From Brochothrix campestris (lineage in GTDB: Bacteria > Bacillota > Bacilli > Lactobacillales > Listeriaceae), in NCBI RefSeq assembly GCF_046058945.1, contig NZ_CP175511.1:558001-622000 (forward strand): a stretch of DNA of 64,000 nt. Reading direction: 5' to 3'. Shown one piece after another: positions 59,362 to 64,000 of this stretch. Both the position numbers and the translations under genes were made by a program. The notes under the pieces are model-generated. The model ran no database searches. It saw only the letters and a list, made by a program, of their open reading frames with translations, and had not been told where the DNA came from. Position 1 is the stretch's first letter. Each line of letters starts with the position of its first letter.

Positions 59362-60228
59362 ATGAAAACAATTGGGTTTATTGGTACAGGTGTAATGGGC
59401 ACTGGCATGATTAAACAACTGCTCGCGAAGGGAAATAACGTTAAGGTTTATACACGTACGCCGAGTCGTGCAGCCGCAGTCATTGCGGCAGGTGCTATTT
59501 ATGTTGAAACAGCACAACAGTTAGCGCAACAAGTAGATGTTGTTTTTACGATGGTGGGGTATCCAACAGATGTCGAACAACTCTACTTAGGACGCGAAGG
59601 TATTTTAACAGCAGCAAAAACAGGAACGATTTTTGTGGATATGACGACCTCATCACCGTCCCTTGCACATGAACTGTATGTGAAGGGCTTATCCTTACGT
59701 CAACATGTGTTAGATGCGCCTGTTTCTGGTGGGGATGTCGGTGCTCAAAACGGAACGTTAGCAATTATGGTTGGTGGCGATGAAGCGATTTTTAATGCGA
59801 TCAAGCCTTTGTTCGAACAAATTGGCGCAACAATTGTTTATCAAGGAAGCGCTGGTAACGGACAACATACGAAGATGGTCAATCAAATTGCAGTCGCTGG
59901 TACGATGCTTGGCGTAGTCGAAGCGATTGTCTATGCTGAAAAAATGCAGTTAGATGTGAATAACGTCTTAAAAGCGGTTGCGAGTGGTGCCGCTGGTAGT
60001 TGGACAATGTCTAACTTAGCGCCGCGAATTGTGGCAGGTGATTTTGAACCCGGTTTCTTTATTAAACACTTCATCAAAGATATGAAAATCGCTCTCGATG
60101 AAGCAGAAAAATGTCACTTTGAATTACCAGGATTAGCTACGGCGGAACGTTTATATGAACAGTTAGCAATCAACGGTTTAAGCGAAAAAGGGACACAGGC
60201 ACTTTATCACTACTATTTTGCAAATTAA
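59362..60228 (+). CDS. NAD(P)-dependent beta-hydroxyacid dehydrogenase family protein
   Basis: A 288-aa Rossmann enzyme of the 3-hydroxyisobutyrate / tartronate-semialdehyde reductase family. Nucleotide loop IGFIGTGVMGTGM at the start, substrate block DAPVSGGDVGAQNGTLAIMVGG, and the catalytic Lys in GNGQHTKMVNQIAVA. The late block DFEPGFFIKHFIKDMKIAL is typical. It reduces or oxidises small 3-hydroxy acids; the substrate is not clear. The ATG at 59362 is 7 bases after AGGAGG, better spaced than that at 59359. Confidence 0.9.
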   Translation: MKTIGFIGTGVMGTGMIKQLLAKGNNVKVYTRTPSRAAAVIAAGAIYVETAQQLAQQVDVVFTMVGYPTDVEQLYLGREGILTAAKTGTIFVDMTTSSPSLAHELYVKGLSLRQHVLDAPVSGGDVGAQNGTLAIMVGGDEAIFNAIKPLFEQIGATIVYQGSAGNGQHTKMVNQIAVAGTMLGVVEAIVYAEKMQLDVNNVLKAVASGAAGSWTMSNLAPRIVAGDFEPGFFIKHFIKDMKIALDEAEKCHFELPGLATAERLYEQLAINGLSEKGTQALYHYYFAN

Positions 60229-60304
60229 GGTTGTTTATTTAATAAACTGTCTGTTATCATTAAGGCAATAGTCTTTCGATGGGAGTCGGAAAGGAGGAGT
60301 TTGA

Positions 60305-61060
60305 TTGAGCATTAAAGCAGGACGTGTCATTGATATTTGTGTGCTAACAGGTAAAATCATGCTTGAAAATGGCGCTGAAAATTACCGGGTTGAGGACACG
60401 ATGAAACGAATTGCCAATGCCTGTTATGACGGGGCTGAAGTTGGTAATAGTTTTGCGACACCAACCGGTATCTTTATGACAATTGAAGATGAGGGTATCA
60501 AATTACAAGAAGTGACAAAACGAACGTTGAATTTGAAAAAAGTCACCGAAGCGAATCAGATTTCACGTGAGTTAGTAAATAAGGAAATTTCATTGGACGA
60601 AGCATACAAGCGCTTGGTGAGATTAGATACAGAAAACAACCTGTATCCTGTCTGGATTCAATTCTTATCAGCCTGTATTGTCAGTGGCGCCTTAATGATG
60701 CTATTTGGTGGTGTTTGGTCAGACTTTATCGTGACTTCTCTCATTGGAGGCATCGGCTATCTCATTTTTTATTACAGCGACGAGTTGTTGAAAATTAAGT
60801 TTTTAGCAGAAATTATTGCCTCGATTGTAATTGCGGCTATAAGTATCTTTGCGGTGCGATTGTCATTTGTGTCGATGTTGAATATTGTCGTGACTGGGGC
60901 GGTTATGCCACTTGTTCCAGGTGTGCCAATTGCGAATGCCGTGCGTGATTTATTAGCAGGTCACCTCATATCGGGTATGGGTCGTGGGGTCGAAGCGATT
61001 TTATCAGCTGCTTCGATTGCGATTGGTATCGCCATTACGTATCGTTTTTTATTAAACTAA
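60305..61060 (+). CDS. threonine/serine exporter family protein, large part (ThrE N / YjjP-like)
   Basis: A 251-aa protein: a soluble N-terminal region with the conserved LTGKIMLENGAENYRVEDTMKRI and TPTGIFMT, then about four to five membrane helices with GAVMPLVPGVPIANAVRDLLAGHLISG. This is the first half of the ThrE family (DUF1212), which with the next gene forms a split exporter; proven relatives export threonine/serine or dicarboxylates. The start is TTG at 60305 with AAGGAGGAG at 6 bases. The partner gene follows after 13 bases. Confidence 0.9.
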   Translation: MSIKAGRVIDICVLTGKIMLENGAENYRVEDTMKRIANACYDGAEVGNSFATPTGIFMTIEDEGIKLQEVTKRTLNLKKVTEANQISRELVNKEISLDEAYKRLVRLDTENNLYPVWIQFLSACIVSGALMMLFGGVWSDFIVTSLIGGIGYLIFYYSDELLKIKFLAEIIASIVIAAISIFAVRLSFVSMLNIVVTGAVMPLVPGVPIANAVRDLLAGHLISGMGRGVEAILSAASIAIGIAITYRFLLN

Positions 61061-61073
61061 GGAGGTCATTGTC

Positions 61074-61520
61074 TTGTTAACTTATTTGTTACATATTGCT
61101 ATTTGTTTCGTGTCAGTGGCCACCTTTGGTGTGTTACTCAATGTGCCAGCACGGGCCTTTATTGCCTGTGGTGTGATTGGGGCTGTCTGCTGGGCAGTCT
61201 TTGAAGCTTTTACATTTATGGGGATTGGAAAAATTATGGCCACCTTAATTGCATCTTTTGCGGTAGCGATTGCGAGCGATCGGATGGCACGCAAGATGAA
61301 AATGCCGATGATTATTTTTAATATGCCTGGTATCGTACCACTTGTGCCGGGGTTTATCGCGATGTCAGCCGTGCGTGAATACGTCAACGGCGACTATATT
61401 GCAGCGATTAGTCATACCGTTCATGTCGGGATGGTAGCCGGTGCAATTGCGATTGGTCTAATGTTATCAGAGGTCTTTAATACGAATATTCGTCGCTTTA
61501 TTGTGCGACGTGAAGGATAA
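61074..61520 (+). CDS. threonine/serine exporter family protein, small part (YjjB-like)
   Basis: A 148-aa protein with four to five membrane helices (DUF3815, the C-terminal half of ThrE). It repeats the diagnostic motif of its partner, MPGIVPLVPGFIAMSAVREYVNGD. The start is TTG at 61074 with AAGGAGG 7 bases upstream, also a TTG like its partner. The two subunits together correspond to the single ThrE of actinobacteria. A terminator follows. Confidence 0.9.
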   Translation: MLTYLLHIAICFVSVATFGVLLNVPARAFIACGVIGAVCWAVFEAFTFMGIGKIMATLIASFAVAIASDRMARKMKMPMIIFNMPGIVPLVPGFIAMSAVREYVNGDYIAAISHTVHVGMVAGAIAIGLMLSEVFNTNIRRFIVRREG

Positions 61521-61526
61521 TGAACG

Positions 61527-61574
61527 AAAAGCGACTGTCTCACCGATGTTTATCGGAAGGGCAGTCGCTTTTTG
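61527..61574. terminator. terminator after the ThrE-like pair
   Basis: Stem AAAAGCGACTG with CAGTCGCTTTT; the loop itself holds CCGATGTTTATCGG. A and T runs on both sides suggest it can also act for patA. Confidence 0.82.
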
Positions 61575-61627
61575 TGTCGTAACGGATTGCTCTGACGGGA
61601 AATAGTCGAGACGTTATTTTTTTCGAA

Positions 61628-62818
61628 TCACTGCAGTTTAAAACGGGCTTTAAAATACTTTCGCTCCTTATAACTTTTCATTTTTTTCGCCAATCGTTCC
61701 ATCGCAACAATGAGGTCAGCCATGCTCGCTGCATATGAAATCCGTAAATAACGGTCGCCTTTTTGTGAGAACGAATCGCCAGGAATTAAGGCGATTTTGT
61801 ATTCTGTCGCAAAATCTAACGCGAATTGATAACTGCTTTCAGTCACGTAATCAGGTAATTTCACAAAGAAGTAGAAGGCGCCGTCTGGTGCAATGACATC
61901 GAATGCCATTTGCTCGAGCAATGGTTGTAGATAATCCCGACGTTCACGGTAGGCGTCACGCATTTCGACAGAGTCATTGAAGCCGTTATTAAAGGCTTCC
62001 TCTGCGGCCATTTGTGAAATACTCGTCGCACAGGTTGCAGTTACTTGGTGGATTTTGAGGACGTGTTCAACAATCGGAGCGCTCGCCATAATCACGCCAA
62101 TGCGCCAACCAGTCATCGCATGTGATTTTGAAAGACCATTCAAGACGATTGTTTGCTCGCGAATCTCATTGGCGAGTGAATAATGAGGCTCGCCGTATGT
62201 TAACTCACTGTATATTTCATCAGCAATCAAATAGATGCCAAGTTCTTTGATTTTAGCTGCTAAAATAATCGCTTCTTCTTTCGTATAAGTAACACCGGTG
62301 GGGTTACAAGGATAGGCTAAAATCAAAGCCTTTGTGGTTGGTGTCACATAGGCGTCTAATAAGGCGGGTGTCACTTTGAAGGCAGTTGTTGTTGTGTCCA
62401 TAACGACCATGTTAGCCCCTGCAAGGTGAATAGGCGCCTCATAACCCGGATACAAGGGGTCAGGAACTAAAACGTCGTCACCGGGGTTTAAAACTGTTTT
62501 TAAAGCAAGGTCAATTGCTTCCGTCGCTCCGACTGTGATGACAATCTCAGTTTTAGGGTCATAGACTAAATCGTATTTTTTAGCGAAATAACGGGCTGCG
62601 GCTTCGCGTGTTGATAAAAACCCTGCATTGGGTGTGTAGTTTGTAATGTTATTATCGATTGCTTGTTTAGCTGCTTCTTTAATGTGCAAAGGGGTGGGAA
62701 AATTCGGTGCACCGAGAGTCAGTGGGATAATACCAGGAATGACCCCGACTTGATCGCTGAATTGGCGAATGCCAGAAATTTGAATGTCGTATACGCGCGT
62801 GTTTAAAGGAAGAACCAT
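61628..62818 (-). CDS. patA: aminotransferase class I, N-acetyl-LL-diaminopimelate type (PatA)
   Basis: A 396-aa PLP aminotransferase. It aligns along its length with B. subtilis PatA as I recall it: SGIRQFSDQVG, NYTPNAGFLSTREA, DPLYPGYEAPIHLAGA, YPCNPTGVT, DEIYSELTYGEPHYS, and the Schiff-base lysine in NGLSKSHAMTGWRIG. PatA makes N-acetyl-LL-diaminopimelate for lysine and cell wall synthesis. The ATG at 62818 has GAGGAG 11 bases upstream; a TTG three codons before is in frame but closer to it. Position before ykuJ matches Listeria. Confidence 0.9.
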   Translation of the reverse strand: MVLPLNTRVYDIQISGIRQFSDQVGVIPGIIPLTLGAPNFPTPLHIKEAAKQAIDNNITNYTPNAGFLSTREAAARYFAKKYDLVYDPKTEIVITVGATEAIDLALKTVLNPGDDVLVPDPLYPGYEAPIHLAGANMVVMDTTTTAFKVTPALLDAYVTPTTKALILAYPCNPTGVTYTKEEAIILAAKIKELGIYLIADEIYSELTYGEPHYSLANEIREQTIVLNGLSKSHAMTGWRIGVIMASAPIVEHVLKIHQVTATCATSISQMAAEEAFNNGFNDSVEMRDAYRERRDYLQPLLEQMAFDVIAPDGAFYFFVKLPDYVTESSYQFALDFATEYKIALIPGDSFSQKGDRYLRISYAASMADLIVAMERLAKKMKSYKERKYFKARFKLQ

Positions 62819-62930
62819 GTTGTACAACTCCTCATCTATGGATTATGTGTTAGTTGCTATTTTAGCACATTGGAGGAGCGATTAACGAAAAAAAGTGGGA
62901 TTACCTTGTAAAAATAGCTGACATTTAGTA

Positions 62931-62958
62931 TGATAATTGATAATGATAATTATTATCA
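62931..62958. promoter_or_regulatory. Fur box
   Basis: TGATAAT-T-ATTATCA (62944-62958) is a perfect 7-1-7 match to the Fur consensus. Two more direct TGATAAT half-sites precede it (62931 and 62938), giving overlapping binding units. It ends 20 bases before the start codon of the 77-aa gene. Confidence 0.9.
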
Positions 62959-62978
62959 ATTGAAAAAGAGGTGGCACG

Positions 62979-63212
62979 ATGATCACAACGAAAAAAATGG
63001 AGTGCGTTTATACGAAGGTAAACGGTCAGGCATTAGTTTTTCAAATTGTATCGTTTACGCCGCTTAAATCATGGGGTGAAGTCTATGTGAACGTTGCAGG
63101 TGAAACCTATCGTTTTGTTGGCTATCATCGCAATAAAGTCTTAGCCTGTGCTATGTATGAAGTAGCAAGGCTTTTGCAAAGTCAGCAAAAGACAAACAAT
63201 AATAAAATATAA
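62979..63212 (+). CDS. small Fur-box-controlled protein (77 aa), function unknown
   Basis: A short soluble protein with alternating beta-type sequence (VNGQALVFQIVSFTPL, WGEVYVNVAGETYRFVGYH) and a C-terminal helix (NKVLACAMYEVARLLQSQQ). GAGGTGG lies 6 bases before the ATG. The Fur box directly upstream predicts induction under iron limitation. A small gene at this place in Listeria is, as I recall without being able to check, among Fur-regulated genes. It has no signal, no clear metal motif and only one cysteine. It might be an adaptor or iron-sparing factor; no function is assigned. Confidence 0.75.
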   Translation: MITTKKMECVYTKVNGQALVFQIVSFTPLKSWGEVYVNVAGETYRFVGYHRNKVLACAMYEVARLLQSQQKTNNNKI

Positions 63213-63328
63213 AAATAAACGTAAAAAAACCATCTATAATTAGTGAAAAAATGTGTGATATCTGATAAGATAATACATGCGATGATTTTTAAAGCAAATT
63301 TTCCAATGAGAAGAGAGGGGTTTTTTAC

Positions 63329-63562
63329 TTGTCTCAATTAGCAGGTATTATTCAACGTTTAAACGCAATGAAAGAAGACGAGTCTGTTGAAGTTCAACAA
63401 CGTCGTTTCGAAAGAGAAGGCAAAGCAATTTGCGAAGTTAAATATTTCCAAGCAACTGAATCATTTGAAATTATGATTCTTGAAGATGATCAAAAATATC
63501 AATTTGATAACATTGATTTAGCAGCTATTGATATCTTCGAATTATTACAAGATGCTCAGTAA
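63329..63562 (+). CDS. ykuJ: YkuJ family protein (DUF1797)
   Basis: A 77-aa cytosolic alpha/beta protein. The start SQLAGIIQRLNAM and the end YQFDNIDLAAIDIFELLQ match B. subtilis YkuJ (79 aa), whose structure is known but whose function is not. The start is TTG at 63329 with AGAGAGGGG upstream, which gives (M)SQLAGI as in relatives. Place between patA and cbpB as in Listeria and near ykuL in Bacillus. A terminator follows. Confidence 0.9.
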   Translation: MSQLAGIIQRLNAMKEDESVEVQQRRFEREGKAICEVKYFQATESFEIMILEDDQKYQFDNIDLAAIDIFELLQDAQ

Positions 63563-63577
63563 GCAATAGTTACAGCG

Positions 63578-63613
63578 AAACAAAGTAAACGAACTGTTTG
63601 CTTTGTTTTTTTG
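63578..63613 (+). terminator. terminator after ykuJ
   Basis: AAACAAAGTAAAC pairs with GTTTGCTTTGTTT (one mismatch) around 5 bases, followed by T residues. Confidence 0.82.
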
Positions 63614-63716
63614 CGATTAGGGATACAGTTTTTTTAAGGTGTTTACTTTAGAAGTTGTCGGAAATGTGGTTAAATGGAAGTAGATAGACGAAGTAAACAT
63701 AAAGGTGGCGTTAAGA

Positions 63717-64000
63717 ATGAATCATTTACTCAAAGAAGAATTTGAAGTCAATATGTCAGACTATCTTATTCCGGCAAGTAAAGTCGCGCATGTTTTCGAA
63801 GAAAATAGTTTAGAACATACATTACTCGTATTGACCACAACTGGTTACACACTCATACCTGTGTTGGATTACGATAATAAATATATCGGGATGATTAATA
63901 ATGCGAGTATCATTAATCATGTCATGGGGATTGAACGAATTTTATTCGAACAACTCCCCGAAGTGAAAGTAGCAGATGTTGTCATCCGTGACTATCCCGT
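63717..64000 (+). CDS. cbpB: CBS-domain protein CbpB/YkuL, 5' part
   Basis: The window ends after 94 codons. The first CBS motif is visible (VAHVFEENSLEHTLLVLTTTGYTLIPVLDYDNKYIGMINNASII), followed by the start of the second (VKVADVVIRDYPV). In Listeria and Bacillus this protein binds cyclic di-AMP and, when free of it, stimulates the (p)ppGpp synthetase Rel. AAAGGTGG lies before the ATG. The upstream region shares a 14-base word with that of the first small gene of the window. Confidence 0.88.
   Translation, partial: MNHLLKEEFEVNMSDYLIPASKVAHVFEENSLEHTLLVLTTTGYTLIPVLDYDNKYIGMINNASIINHVMGIERILFEQLPEVKVADVVIRDYP

Overview
The window is a chromosomal segment of a low-GC Gram-positive bacterium (Bacillales). 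From 17.2 to 42.0 kb the genes run ytoI, nrnA, (exoA), dnaE, accD, accA, pfkA, pyk, fxsA, a DUF441 gene, citZ, icd, polA, mutM, coaE, nrdR, dnaB, dnaI, thrS. This is the backbone I recall from Listeria and, with more insertions, Bacillus. At the far end, ptsH-ptsI ... patA, a small gene, ykuJ, cbpB also follows Listeria. I infer a member of the Listeriaceae; Brochothrix is my best guess, because several details (short pyruvate kinase, DnaI without zinc ligands) do not look like Listeria. This is from memory of synteny, not a database search.

Layout. 1-12 kb: the end of a UPF0210 gene, two unrecognised genes, ddl, a cold-shock gene, an aquaglyceroporin, a membrane-anchored nuclease, a thioesterase, tRNA-Arg(CCU), deoC, an MFS exporter, pepS, a lipid kinase, a flavodoxin, map, and a tandem 119-bp repeat. 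12-17 kb: yihY, an rRNA m5U methyltransferase, a GNAT enzyme, an AgrA-like LytTR protein with a degenerate receiver, and an M24 peptidase. 17-42 kb: the conserved replication, lipid, glycolysis and citrate block, ending with a T-box-controlled thrS. 42-49 kb: an accessory catabolic cluster of two paralogous GPH-type symporters, a P1-family (DmpA/BapA-like) aminopeptidase, a PucR-type regulator and a class III aminotransferase. 49-50.3 kb: a decayed IS3-family element. 50.3-52.4 kb: a divergent TetR regulator and MFS exporter with a clear operator. 53.1-57 kb: a complete heme-stress module, hssR-hssS-hrtB-hrtA, with a direct repeat of the HssR type before hrtB. 57-61.5 kb: ptsHI, a beta-hydroxyacid dehydrogenase and a two-gene ThrE-type exporter. 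61.6-64 kb: patA, a small gene behind a perfect Fur box, ykuJ, and the start of cbpB.

The most unusual things are: (i) an interspersed repeat family with a ~119-bp unit and a covarying hairpin, at 11.4, 19.7 and 52.9 kb, with fragments next to terminators at 19.6, 29.9 and 32.6 kb; (ii) the symporter/P1 peptidase/transaminase/PucR cluster, which could be a route for beta-aminoacyl peptides; (iii) the Fur-box mini-gene; (iv) an in-line heme-detoxification locus; (v) several conserved proteins that have lost expected domains or ligands. No rRNA, CRISPR array, prophage or origin was seen.
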